A stretch of DNA of 64,000 bases from Lactobacillus crispatus (GCF_018987235.1 NZ_CP072197.1:1550001-1614000), one strand, 5' to 3'; numbered from the stretch's first letter, positions 1 to 11,094 are shown. Notes: generated from the sequence alone by a model not told the origin. Translations and numbers: made by a program.

Positions 1-510
1 ATCATCACTAGTTTGAAGATCGTCACCACCAGCATCCATAACATCAAGTAATACTTGATCTTCATCAGCATCAGTAGTTGAACGATCAATTACAATGTAG
101 CCTTTACGGTCAAACATGTAAGCAACTGAACCAGTAGCACCAAGTGAACCACCGTTACGAGTGAAAGCAACACGAACGTCTGAAGCTGTACGGTTCTTGT
201 TATCAGTCAAAGCTTCAACAAAGACTGCAACACCACCTGGAGCGTAACCTTCGTAAGTAATTTCGTCGTAGTGTTCTTCTGAACCACCTTCGGCCTTCTT
301 GATGGCACGCTTGATGTTATCCTTAGGCATGTTGTTTGAACGTGCCTTATCAATTACCATACGTAATGTAGGATTCCCATCAGGATCAGGACCACCACTC
401 TTTGCAGCCATATAAATTTCACGAGATAACTTTTGGAAAATTTTACCTCTCTTTGCGTCTTGCGCATTCTTGCGGCCTTGAATATTGTGCCATTTTGAAT
501 GTCCTGACAT
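1..510 (-). CDS. YebC/PmpR-family protein, 3' end outside window
   Basis: The frame starts at the ATG at 510-508 ([11 protein letters not shown]...) and stays open to base 1, giving 170 codons. The usual family length is about 240, so the C-terminal third is outside the window. The N-terminus [13 protein letters not shown] and the stretch [18 protein letters not shown] are hallmarks of YebC/TACO1 proteins. These were named DNA-binding regulators and are now also tied to translation of difficult (proline-rich) sequences. A Shine-Dalgarno GAAGGA lies 5-6 nt upstream of the ATG. Family assignment is secure; the cellular role in this organism is not shown by the sequence. Confidence 0.93.
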   Translation of the reverse strand, partial: MSGHSKWHNIQGRKNAQDAKRGKIFQKLSREIYMAAKSGGPDPDGNPTLRMVIDKARSNNMPKDNIKRAIKKAEGGSEEHYDEITYEGYAPGGVAVFVEALTDNKNRTASDVRVAFTRNGGSLGATGSVAYMFDRKGYIVIDRSTTDADEDQVLLDVMDAGGDDLQTSDD

Positions 511-594
511 AAGGATCCTTCTTTCTTTTTTCTAATATTAATTAACGTTATTATCTTAACTCACAGTACTTTAAAATTCAATGGTGTCAACCAT

Positions 595-1116
595 TTAAAC
601 TTGTTTTTTCTGGTCAAAAAATCTGTGTTTAATAAACAATACTAGCATTATCAGCAAAATTGCCGTTAAAGCCCCTGCTCCATCAAGCATTACATCGTGC
701 ACGCTCGGTGTTCTATCACCTGTTAAAAATTGATGATATTCATCAAACGCAGCAAATGCAATTGCCATAAACCAAGTTAAAACTGGTGCTACCCATTTGA
801 TTTTGAAAATTCTTCTTAATCCTAAATAGCCAAAACCACCTAGTAAAAAATAAGAACCAAAGTGAGCCATTTTACGTAAAACAAATTGGGCCAGCCCTGC
901 TCGACCATCAACTTGCACATTGTGAATACGACCACCGTAAGTAAAATCCCAGCCAGCAACGATATTCTCTAACCAGCCAAAATAACGGTTAATTTTATTG
1001 TCATGAATTTCCTGCTGTTGATAAGTCATTGAACTAGAAATGAACAATGCAACTAGCACCAATAAAGCAAGCAGTAAAAAGATTTTTTCTCGTTTAGTAA
1101 AATGAAATTTATCCAT
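595..1116 (-). CDS. VanZ-like membrane protein
   Basis: This is a 173-aa protein with hydrophobic segments near residues 11-28, 85-100, 108-124 and 145-162. VanZ-family signatures are RKMAHF (81-86), DEYHQF (125-130), and R135 with D141 in the following TGDRTPSVHDV stretch. VanZ of enterococci gives low-level teicoplanin resistance, but most homologues have no defined function, so resistance should not be inferred. It ends 84 nt from the yebC start and is probably monocistronic. Confidence 0.8.
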   Translation of the reverse strand: MDKFHFTKREKIFLLLALLVLVALFISSSMTYQQQEIHDNKINRYFGWLENIVAGWDFTYGGRIHNVQVDGRAGLAQFVLRKMAHFGSYFLLGGFGYLGLRRIFKIKWVAPVLTWFMAIAFAAFDEYHQFLTGDRTPSVHDVMLDGAGALTAILLIMLVLFIKHRFFDQKKQV

Positions 1117-1149
1117 TGCTATTTCTTCTCTCTTTTTTACTTCTTACTT

Positions 1150-1182
1150 TAACAAAAAAACGGGTTAAACTTGACCCGTTTT
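1150..1182 (-). terminator. Rho-independent terminator of the SDR gene
   Basis: Inverted arms ACGGGT / ACCCGT with an 8-nt loop are followed on the minus strand by a run of T. It lies directly downstream of the oxidoreductase gene that ends at 1188. Confidence 0.75.
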
Positions 1183-1187
1183 ATAAA

Positions 1188-1832
1188 TTATTTAACTTTG
1201 CTTAATGCTTCATCAATTGGTGTGTCCCCATCATGCATAATAATTACTTGATGAATCGTATTATCATACTTTAGGCTATCAACCAATACCTGAGCAACAT
1301 CATCAATCGAATTTTCTCCACCTTCTGGAGTAAATGATGTCTTACCCGTTGCTGGCTTCTCCATTAAGTTACCTGGTTGAATGATCGTATAATCCAAATT
1401 AGTATTATGAATTAACCATTCATCGGAAAAGTACTTAGCAATATCATAATCAATAATGCTTGCAAGAGAAGGAATTTCTGCCCACTTGTCTTGGTCAAGC
1501 GCAAAGGCGGAGCTTAGTTGAACGTAACGCTTAACGCCATTAGCTTCAGCAGCCTTCATCAGCTTAACTGCGCCATTTAAGTCAGTTTGCAATAAGTCCT
1601 TTCCACGAGAACCTGCTACAAAAATCACTGCATCTGGGTGACCAATTTCATCCTCAATCTTTGCCAATGAATCATGAAAATCTAAATGTTGAACAGTCAC
1701 ATGTTCTGGATCGACGACTTCTACAGCATTTTCACGTCTAGCTGCAGCAATTACATCGTATCCTTCATCAACTAATCTTTTAATGACAGCCTTACCAACA
1801 CGACCTGTTGCACCTGCTACAAGTACTTGCAT
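1188..1832 (-). CDS. NAD(P)-binding SDR-type oxidoreductase
   Basis: This is a 214-aa atypical short-chain dehydrogenase of the NmrA / NAD(P)H-binding type. The dinucleotide motif GATGRVG occupies residues 7-13, followed by a basic ARR (about residue 32) that suggests NADP(H) preference. A YDIAKYFSDEWL helix stands where YxxxK is found in classical SDRs (see YDIAK). The ATG at 1832 was chosen because GGAGA stands 8 nt upstream; a TTG two codons earlier is less likely. The substrate is unknown. It is monocistronic, with its own terminator. Confidence 0.8.
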   Translation of the reverse strand: MQVLVAGATGRVGKAVIKRLVDEGYDVIAAARRENAVEVVDPEHVTVQHLDFHDSLAKIEDEIGHPDAVIFVAGSRGKDLLQTDLNGAVKLMKAAEANGVKRYVQLSSAFALDQDKWAEIPSLASIIDYDIAKYFSDEWLIHNTNLDYTIIQPGNLMEKPATGKTSFTPEGGENSIDDVAQVLVDSLKYDNTIHQVIIMHDGDTPIDEALSKVK

Positions 1833-1860
1833 AATCAATTTCTCCTATTCATTGTGAAGT

Positions 1861-2046
1861 TTACCAACTAGCCTTCTTAACACCTGGAAGTTGACCTTGA
1901 TGAGCCAATTCTCTCATGCATTCTCTGCATAAACCAAACTTCCGATAAACTGAATGTGGTCGCCCGCAGCGTTCACAACGGGTGTACTCTCTAGTTGAAT
2001 ATTTTGCTTTTTGCTTATTACGAATAATTTGTGATGTTTTTGCCAT
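1861..2046 (-). CDS. rpsN: Ribosomal protein S14, zinc (type Z) form
   Basis: This is a 61-aa S14 of the short zinc-binding type. Cysteines 24, 27, 40 and 43 form the CxxC...CxxC ribbon, and the C-terminus [11 protein letters not shown] is typical. S14 sits in the head of the 30S subunit. In lactobacilli the main type Z gene lies in the spc ribosomal operon; here the neighbours are unrelated, so this may be a second copy (inference, not testable in this window). RBS AGAGG lies 5-6 nt upstream. It follows the 33-codon ORF by 9 nt and is probably co-transcribed with it. Confidence 0.9.
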   Translation of the reverse strand: MAKTSQIIRNKQKAKYSTREYTRCERCGRPHSVYRKFGLCRECMRELAHQGQLPGVKKASW

Positions 2047-2055
2047 ATTAAACCT

Positions 2056-2157
2056 CTATCTACGTCTTTCTATTCTTTGAGGCGACGGCTTCTTATCTCT
2101 AGTTAACAATCCCAACGCCAAAATAATAATTCCAATTGCCATTACTTGTCCAGTCAT
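2056..2157 (-). CDS. Small single-pass membrane protein (33 aa)
   Basis: A 33-codon ORF starts with MTGQVMAIGIIILALGLL, one hydrophobic helix at about residues 5-18, and ends in a polar, strongly basic tail (RDKKPSPQ..RIERRR). It has an AAGGAAG ribosome site about 7 nt before the ATG and stops 9 nt before rpsN, so the two look like one operon. No family is recognised. It could be a real small protein or a leader whose translation is coupled to rpsN; the RBS and the membrane-protein-like composition favour translation. Confidence 0.5.
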   Translation of the reverse strand: MTGQVMAIGIIILALGLLTRDKKPSPQRIERRR

Positions 2158-2212
2158 ACGTTTTTCTTCCTTTCAATTTGCTTTATTAGTCTCTTACTTT
2201 TCGTCAGTAATT

Positions 2213-2240
2213 ATTATACCACTTACATTTAATAAGTGAA
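2213..2240 (-). promoter_or_regulatory. Promoter and inverted repeat ahead of the 33-aa ORF / rpsN
   Basis: An extended -10 (TGG-TATAAT on the minus strand, TATAAT at 2218-2213) is preceded by an inverted repeat CACTTA-7 nt-TAAGTG (2220-2225 / 2233-2238) that would overlap the spacer. The repeat sits where an operator would act. Which regulator reads it cannot be told. Confidence 0.45.
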
Positions 2241-2258
2241 GCATTTTTATCAAAAAAA

Positions 2259-2295
2259 TAGAAAGCGTTTAACACTAGTCATCAACACATATAAT
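2259..2295 (+). promoter_or_regulatory. Promoter with cre-like box for the first permease
   Basis: The -10 TATAAT is at 2290-2295, with a weak -35 (TTTAAC, 2268-2273) at 16 nt. The stretch 2259-2273 (TAGAAAGCGTTTAAC) matches the extended cre consensus WTGAAARCGYTTWNN except at one position and overlaps the -35. This suggests catabolite repression by CcpA (inference). Confidence 0.45.
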
Positions 2296-2336
2296 AGTTA
2301 GAATCTATTTAGATACTTTCACAATGAGGAGAAAAA

Positions 2337-2384
2337 ATGAACGAAAAATGTAAAAACAAATCGCCAGCCTTCTTATTCTTTTAA
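2337..2384 (+). CDS. Candidate 15-aa leader peptide
   Basis: The ORF MNEKCKNKSPAFLFF has a strong ribosome site (GAGGAG, 5 nt before the ATG) and lies between the promoter and the permease gene. Its last codons (Pro-Ala-Phe-Leu-Phe-Phe) fall in the 5' arm of a hairpin that can pair with the permease Shine-Dalgarno. That arrangement is typical of translational attenuation leaders. The peptide matches no leader I know. Confidence 0.45.
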   Translation: MNEKCKNKSPAFLFF

Positions 2385-2410
2385 GAGAGTAAAAGTTTTT
2401 AAAGAGAAGG
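2368..2410 (+). promoter_or_regulatory. Candidate translational attenuator hairpin
   Basis: CCTTCT (2368-2373) is complementary to AGAAGG (2405-2410), the Shine-Dalgarno of the permease. CTTT (2378-2381) can extend the stem with AAAG (2401-2404). A competing local hairpin, CTTTT (2378-2382) / AAAAG (2391-2395), would leave the ribosome site free. The 5' arm is inside the leader ORF, so ribosome position could choose between the two folds. Seen by eye; no folding energy was computed. Confidence 0.4.
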
Positions 2411-2421
2411 ATGAGAATTAA

Positions 2422-4047
2422 TTGGACGATTTAACTTCAACAAATAAAATGAAGACCATCACTTGGCCTGTTTTGACCCTAATGGCTTTATGTACAGTTA
2501 TCGGTTTAGACGATATCATGTACAACTTTCAAAACCAAGGGATGCCTGTTATCACCTCTTGGATTATCATGTGTTTACTTTATGTCACACCTTATTCACT
2601 AATGGTAGGGCAACTAGGTTCTACTTTTGATAAAGAAGGCGGCGGACTTTCTTCATGGGTACGTGGTACTGACGGTGAATTCTTAGGTTACTTCACGGCT
2701 TGGACTTATTGGGCTGCTTCCATTCCTTATGCAGTTGACTCTGCCAATGAAATTATCGTTGACTTGGGTTGGGCTGTAACTGGAACTAAAGACTTTCAAG
2801 ATAAGATCCCAACTTCACTGTTTGCTATTTTAACTTTTGTAGTGTTTATTGTTTTCATCATCGTCGAACACCACTTTTCTAACTCAATGGAATTTCTTTC
2901 CACGATTGGTGGTGGATTGATGATTATCATGGTTATCTTATTCGTGATTTTAGCCTTCTTCGGCTTGGTTAAATCTGGTGGCCATATGGCAACCAAAAAC
3001 TTTGGCTTCCATTCAATTGTGCCTAACTTCAACTTACACTACTGGTCAACAGTTGGTATGTTGATTTACGCCATGAATGGTTGTGAATTGGTTGCACCAT
3101 ACGTAACCAAGATGAAAAAACCTAAAACTGATTTTCCTAAAGCCATGATTGCTTTAGCCGTAATGACTGCCTTCTTGACTATCTTAGGTTCATTTGCCCT
3201 AGGTATTTACTTCGATGCCAACCATATTCCTAATGACTTGAAGATGAATGGTGCTTACTACCTCTTCGATATGTTAGGTAAACAATTCGGCATGGGCCAC
3301 TTCTTGCTTTACTTCTGGGCTTGGACATCATTGTTCTTCAACTGTGCTTTGGTTGCCGTCTTACTTGACGCAATGACCAGAATGTTGATTTCAGATACTG
3401 GCGACAAGTACATGCCTAAATTCTTGCGCAAAAAAGACAAGAACGGCTTACCAGTTAACGGTTATATCCTAACCGTTGCTCTTTCATCATTCATTATGAT
3501 CTTAGGTATTTTCTTACCTGATATGAATGATATTTTCAATTGGTTATTAAACCTTAACTCAATTATTTCACCAGGTGTAACCTGCTGGATCTTCTACTCA
3601 TTTATGCGGGTTAGAAAAAACGCCAAGAAGTATCCATCAAAATATGTTTACATTAAGAATGATAAGATTGCCTGGCTAGTTGGTCTTGCACTTTTAATCG
3701 TAACTGCTGTCGCCAATATTTTGGGCTTTGCACCACAAGATGTTAAGCAAGGAACTGGCTTATGGTGGTATGAATTAATCATTAATATCGTTGCCGTAGT
3801 TGTCTTAATTGGTTTGGGTGCTATCTTACCAGGTATTAGACGTCGTGAAGTTGAATACGGTGTTGCTTTTGATAAAGCTCAATGGATTTGGATGGGAATC
3901 TTGATTATCGGTTCAATCATCTTAGATATTTGGTTAGGTAGCACAAAATTACCGATGAGAATTGCTTTGATTGTTATCGAAGCAGTTGTTGCTTTGATTT
4001 TGACTTGGTTAGTTGGCCGAAGAAAGCCAGCTAATGCTACGAAATAA
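2422..4047 (+). CDS. APC-superfamily amino-acid permease, YjeM-like
   Basis: This is a 541-aa polytopic protein with about 12-14 membrane segments. It is related to YjeM and the glutamate/GABA antiporter branch of the APC superfamily; the early GLDDIMYNFQNQG region and GGGLSSWVRG about 25 residues before TAWTYWA are shared with the permease at 32755. The substrate cannot be read from sequence. The start is a TTG, since AGAAGG lies 11 nt upstream and no ATG fits; the next ATG (2449) lacks a ribosome site. It is monocistronic, with a leader peptide upstream and a terminator downstream. Confidence 0.85.
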   Translation: MDDLTSTNKMKTITWPVLTLMALCTVIGLDDIMYNFQNQGMPVITSWIIMCLLYVTPYSLMVGQLGSTFDKEGGGLSSWVRGTDGEFLGYFTAWTYWAASIPYAVDSANEIIVDLGWAVTGTKDFQDKIPTSLFAILTFVVFIVFIIVEHHFSNSMEFLSTIGGGLMIIMVILFVILAFFGLVKSGGHMATKNFGFHSIVPNFNLHYWSTVGMLIYAMNGCELVAPYVTKMKKPKTDFPKAMIALAVMTAFLTILGSFALGIYFDANHIPNDLKMNGAYYLFDMLGKQFGMGHFLLYFWAWTSLFFNCALVAVLLDAMTRMLISDTGDKYMPKFLRKKDKNGLPVNGYILTVALSSFIMILGIFLPDMNDIFNWLLNLNSIISPGVTCWIFYSFMRVRKNAKKYPSKYVYIKNDKIAWLVGLALLIVTAVANILGFAPQDVKQGTGLWWYELIINIVAVVVLIGLGAILPGIRRREVEYGVAFDKAQWIWMGILIIGSIILDIWLGSTKLPMRIALIVIEAVVALILTWLVGRRKPANATK

Positions 4048-4062
4048 TAAATTATTCTATTC

Positions 4063-4090
4063 AAAAAGGAAGGCACGCACCTTCCTTTTT
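4063..4090. terminator. Bidirectional terminator, permease / hydrolase
   Basis: AAGGAAGG / CCTTCCTT arms with a 6-nt loop are flanked by A and T runs on the two sides. It can serve both convergent genes. Confidence 0.8.
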
Positions 4091-4091
4091 C

Positions 4092-5042
4092 TTATACATA
4101 TTTTTTCAAAAATTCACTTACACGACGTTGATATTCTCTAGGGTATGTCTCAAAAGAACGAGCATGTTTTGCCTTTTTAGCAATCCACAACTGTTTTGGT
4201 CCTTTAGCTGCCTTGTAGTTTGCATAAACCATTTTCGTCGGCACAAACGGATCTTTCCCACCATGAATAAACAACATTGGCTTATTGTTTTTCTCGACAG
4301 AATTAACCGCCGAAGCATCCCCTAAATAAAAGCCTAGATTTGCTTTAGCAATAACACTCAATCCATTCACAAAAAATGGACCAACTGGACCGGGCAAATG
4401 ATAAATATCCTTAGCTTCATGCAAAAATTCATCCCTAACACTAGTATAGCCACAATCTTCAATATAAGCCTTAACCTGGCTCGGCATCTTAATACCACTT
4501 GCCATCATCGTCGTGGCTCCACCCATGCTGACACCGAAGATGACAATCTTCTGCTTTTTGCCTTCCTCAGCAATCAACTTTCTCACCCATTTACGCACAT
4601 CATACTTTTCAGGCCAACCATAGCCAATATATTTTCCCTGACTTTGCCCATGTGCACGCGCGTCTGGCATCAACACGTTATAACCCATTTGATGGAACAT
4701 TGCTGCATACGGTCCCATCGTATCCTTGTTATTGGTAAAGCCGTGCAACAAAACAACCGTCTTATCAGAATTTTTCTTCGGAATATAATTTGCATCTAGC
4801 CGATAATCACCAGTATTAGACTTAATATACCATCTCTGTTTTTTAGCATCTTCATACCAGCGCTTCTTCTCCGCTAACGGATCTTTTTTATTTTTACTCG
4901 AGTATTTATTCAAAACAGCTTTTTTACCAGGCACAAAGGCCACATTGAAAAAATATGCTTCTCCTACTCCAATGAACGCAACTAATACAGCAACGATAAT
5001 TTCAATCGTCACCCAAAATCTCTTTATGTGTTTTCTATTCAA
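4092..5042 (-). CDS. Membrane-anchored alpha/beta hydrolase
   Basis: This 316-aa protein has one N-terminal membrane helix (about residues 11-34) and an alpha/beta-hydrolase fold outside. The oxyanion region is LHGF (99-102), the nucleophile elbow GVSMGG has Ser172, and likely acid and base are Asp264 (GGKDPFVP) and His293 (KAKHARS). It resembles the BaeM/YqkD-type 'hydrolase of alpha/beta superfamily' group; substrate unknown. It is probably a single-gene unit facing the permease. Confidence 0.82.
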   Translation of the reverse strand: MNRKHIKRFWVTIEIIVAVLVAFIGVGEAYFFNVAFVPGKKAVLNKYSSKNKKDPLAEKKRWYEDAKKQRWYIKSNTGDYRLDANYIPKKNSDKTVVLLHGFTNNKDTMGPYAAMFHQMGYNVLMPDARAHGQSQGKYIGYGWPEKYDVRKWVRKLIAEEGKKQKIVIFGVSMGGATTMMASGIKMPSQVKAYIEDCGYTSVRDEFLHEAKDIYHLPGPVGPFFVNGLSVIAKANLGFYLGDASAVNSVEKNNKPMLFIHGGKDPFVPTKMVYANYKAAKGPKQLWIAKKAKHARSFETYPREYQRRVSEFLKKYV

Positions 5043-5162
5043 AATGTCAACTCCTATATAAAACAGATAGAATTAATTATACGCTTTTGAATTTTATATG
5101 GTATATTGACATTTTTATCAAAATATTGTTCAGCCCTGTACACAAAACTTCTAATTTTAGAA

Positions 5163-5200
5163 TAAAAAGATGATGAGATCTGCTGTCTCATCATCTTTTT
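5163..5200 (-). terminator. Terminator of the bgl operon
   Basis: Arms AAAAGATGATGAGA / TCTCATCATCTTTT are joined by a 7-nt loop, followed by T on the minus strand. It lies 14 nt after the bglA stop. Confidence 0.85.
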
Positions 5201-5213
5201 AACTAGTATAGCT

Positions 5214-6719
<1,506 letters not shown>

Positions 6720-6730
6720 TTAATTATAGA

Positions 6731-8832
<2,102 letters not shown>

Positions 8833-8836
<4 letters not shown>

Positions 8837-8862
8837 CATGCCTAATTTTTTAGTAACATACC
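8833..8862 (-). promoter_or_regulatory. RAT antiterminator site for LicT (bglP)
   Basis: The 30-nt minus-strand segment starts GGTATGTTACT and ends TTAGGCATGAACC. It matches the BglG/LicT/SacY ribonucleic antiterminator consensus closely (GGATTGTTACTG...GCAGGCAAAACC). Its 3' end overlaps the terminator arm by 4 nt, the standard mutually exclusive layout. Confidence 0.88.
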
Positions 8863-8878
8863 TAAGTAACTTAGATAT

Positions 8879-9712
8879 TTAATTATCTTGACGACTAGTT
8901 ACGCGCCAAATATGTAAAACAAGATAAAATTCATCATCTGAATCTAAATCCCATCCCATTTTTGCATGTAAGTAAGTGGTGATCCGCTCCGCTGTCTCAT
9001 ACGCTTTGCTATATTTGATTTTCATAAAACCTAGCATTGCAGGATCAAGTGAAGCCTCCTCCTTTTGCTTATTTCGTAAAAATCTAACTAACAAAATGCG
9101 CAAATGCGAAACAAACCTACTATAGTTAAAGGAGCTCGTATCAAGTTGCATTGAATATTGCAATTGAATAATATCGATTATCCCACGAATCAAATTTGTA
9201 ATCTGAATTGTTTCTTGTACTTGAGAAACATCACTCTTAGCATTAACCAGGTGATAGGTCATCAAAACCGACTCACTCTGCGGCAATTTAATCTGCATCT
9301 CCTGATTAATTAGATTGACCACTTTTTTAGCTGCCGCAAATTCTTTTGGAAAAAGATTTTGAACTTCCCAACTATTGTTAGCGGGAGCTATATCAATATG
9401 ATCTTTAATTCGCGTAACTGCAAAATCAATGTGATCTGCTAAAGCAAGATACTGAAAGTCATTGAACTTAATCTGAAGCAGAGATTCGACCAGCTGAAGT
9501 ACCTTATTAGTTACTTCAATTGTTTTAGGGTCAAAGCCCTTAACTTGATCCACTTCGTCTTTAGTAACGAAGCGACGTTCAATTTTGCTTTCATCAACAG
9601 GATCACCTTTTTTTAGACCAAATCCTACGCCCTTGCCTAGGACTATTTCTTCTTGACCTTGGTTATTTTCAATTAAGGCAGCACTATTATTAAATGTTTT
9701 AAGAAATTTCAT
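8879..9712 (-). CDS. licT: BglG-family transcription antiterminator
   Basis: This is a 277-aa RNA-binding antiterminator. The N-terminal CAT domain (about 1-56) has NNSAALIENNQGQE and GKGVGFGLKKGD. Two PTS-regulation domains follow: PRD1 about 65-165, with His at ADHIDFA and DHIDIA, and PRD2 about 170-277, with LHIW near the end. Phosphorylation by the EII and HPr would switch dimerisation. It is the first gene of the bgl operon and carries a RAT-like site in its own leader, so it is likely autoregulated. RBS GGTGGTG. Confidence 0.93.
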   Translation of the reverse strand: MKFLKTFNNSAALIENNQGQEEIVLGKGVGFGLKKGDPVDESKIERRFVTKDEVDQVKGFDPKTIEVTNKVLQLVESLLQIKFNDFQYLALADHIDFAVTRIKDHIDIAPANNSWEVQNLFPKEFAAAKKVVNLINQEMQIKLPQSESVLMTYHLVNAKSDVSQVQETIQITNLIRGIIDIIQLQYSMQLDTSSFNYSRFVSHLRILLVRFLRNKQKEEASLDPAMLGFMKIKYSKAYETAERITTYLHAKMGWDLDSDDEFYLVLHIWRVTSRQDN

Positions 9713-9730
9713 AATAATTCACCACCTTAG

Positions 9731-9790
9731 CAAAAAAGAAAAAGCTATCACAAATAATGATATACCAACGCAACATTATTTGTAATAGCT
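9731..9790 (-). terminator. Terminator in the licT leader
   Basis: AGCTATTACAAATAATG (minus strand) pairs with CATTATTTGTGATAGCT with one mismatch, followed by TTTTTCTTTTTT. It lies between the licT promoter and licT itself, so transcription of licT must pass it. Confidence 0.85.
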
Positions 9791-9817
9791 AAGACCTGAT
9801 CGTATCAGTAATCCGCT
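9788..9817 (-). promoter_or_regulatory. RAT-like antiterminator ahead of licT
   Basis: The minus-strand segment carries TTACTGAT and TCAGG at RAT spacing and overlaps the first bases of the terminator stem (TAGC). It is less close to the consensus than the bglP site, especially at the 5' end. Probable autoregulatory site for LicT. Confidence 0.6.
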
Positions 9818-9831
9818 CACTTACAGTTATT

Positions 9832-9860
9832 ATAATAGCCAACATTGTAAGCGGTGTCAA
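9832..9860 (-). promoter_or_regulatory. licT promoter overlapped by a perfect cre
   Basis: The -35 TTGACA (9860-9855) and -10 TATTAT (9837-9832) are 17 nt apart on the minus strand. The stretch 9846-9859 (TGACACCGCTTACA on the minus strand) fits the cre consensus TGWNANCGNTNWCA at every position and covers the -35, so CcpA would repress the operon in glucose. Confidence 0.8.
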
Positions 9861-9867
9861 TATAATT

Positions 9868-9896
9868 TTGTGAAAAAATGCAAAATATTTTACAAT
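9868..9896 (+). promoter_or_regulatory. Probable glycerate kinase promoter
   Basis: TTGTGA (9868-9873) and TACAAT (9891-9896) are spaced 17 nt apart, 25 nt before the gene start. The cre used by licT lies 9 nt upstream and might affect this gene too. Confidence 0.45.
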
Positions 9897-9920
9897 GAAC
9901 TAAAAAGCGAGGTAATTAAA

Positions 9921-11066
9921 ATGAAATTCGTTCTTGCACCTGATTCATTTAAAGAAAGCATGACAGCAAAAGAAGTCTGCATTGCAATGAAAAATGGTAT
10001 TCAAAAAGTTATTCCCAATGCACAAATAATTGCGGTACCAATGGCCGATGGGGGCGAAGGTACAACTGATTCACTCGTTGATGCTACAAACGGTCGAAAA
10101 TACCAAATAAATGTTACCGGTCCGCTTAATCAAAAAGTATCAGCTTATTATGGCATCTCAGGTGATGGACAAACTGCAATCATCGAAATGGCACAAGCTA
10201 GTGGTCTCTCCTATGTTGCAAAAAGTAAACGAACTCCCGAAACAATTTTAAAGACTACAACTTATGGAACCGGCGAATTAATTAACGCAGCTTTGAAGCA
10301 CAACGTCAAAAAGATTATTATCGGCCTTGGTGGCAGCAGTACTAATGATGGCGGTGCTGGTATGGCACAAGCACTTGGTGTTAAATTTTTTGATCAAAAT
10401 CATCATGAAATCACCCAAAAGTTAGCAGGCGGTGCTTTAGATCAAATTGCTAATATTGATCTTTCTTCAATTAATCCTCGTATTAAAGATACCAAATTTT
10501 TATTAGCCAGTGACGTAACCAATCCTCTAACTGGACCTAATGGTGCAAGTAGCGTCTTCGGCCCACAAAAAGGCGCAGATGATACAACTGTTAAAATTCT
10601 AGATCAAAATTTATCTCACTATGCACAAGTAATTGAACAGACTATTGATAAAAACGTCGCCCAAATTTCTGGTAGTGGTGCCGCTGGCGGCCTAGGCGCT
10701 GGCCTGATCGCCTTTACTAACGCCAGTATTCATCCAGGCGTGCAATTAATTGCCCAAGAAACTAAGCTTGAAGCCAAGATCAAAAAAGCTGACTATGTTT
10801 TTACCGGCGAAGGCGGAACTGATTTTCAAACTAAATTCGGTAAAACCCCTTTCGGAGTTGCCAAAATAGCCCAGAAATATCACGTACCAGTTATTTCTTT
10901 AGCAGGCTATTTAGGTCAAGGTATTGATCAACTCTACAATGAGGGTTTTACCGCTATTTTCGGGATTCTTGCTAAAGCAGAAGATATTGAGCAAGCCCTA
11001 AAAGATGGACCAACAAACGTAACCCGCACAACTGAAAATGTTGTCCGTTTAATTGTACAAAAATAA
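9921..11066 (+). CDS. glxK: Glycerate kinase
   Basis: This 381-aa GK-I-type kinase (GarK/GlxK family) phosphorylates glycerate with ATP, feeding lower glycolysis. It starts MKFVLAPDSFKESMTAKEVC, the family N-terminus, followed by PMADGGEGTTDSL and GLGGSSTNDGGAGMA motifs and GAAGGLGAGL in the second half. The ATG at 9921 follows GAGGT by 7 nt; a GTG 51 nt upstream has no ribosome site. It is divergent from licT and ends in its own terminator. Confidence 0.9.
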   Translation: MKFVLAPDSFKESMTAKEVCIAMKNGIQKVIPNAQIIAVPMADGGEGTTDSLVDATNGRKYQINVTGPLNQKVSAYYGISGDGQTAIIEMAQASGLSYVAKSKRTPETILKTTTYGTGELINAALKHNVKKIIIGLGGSSTNDGGAGMAQALGVKFFDQNHHEITQKLAGGALDQIANIDLSSINPRIKDTKFLLASDVTNPLTGPNGASSVFGPQKGADDTTVKILDQNLSHYAQVIEQTIDKNVAQISGSGAAGGLGAGLIAFTNASIHPGVQLIAQETKLEAKIKKADYVFTGEGGTDFQTKFGKTPFGVAKIAQKYHVPVISLAGYLGQGIDQLYNEGFTAIFGILAKAEDIEQALKDGPTNVTRTTENVVRLIVQK

Positions 11067-11094
11067 GATGAGCTCGATGCCCATCTTATTTTAT
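11061..11094. terminator. Terminator between glxK and the phosphatase gene
   Basis: AAATAAGATG / CATCTTATTTT arms overlap the glxK stop codon. There are T-rich flanks on both strands, so it may end both convergent units. Confidence 0.65.

Noticed and set aside
4398-4799. 133-codon plus-strand frame opposite the hydrolase
   Set aside because: A shadow of the alpha/beta hydrolase coding sequence, without ribosome site or family likeness.
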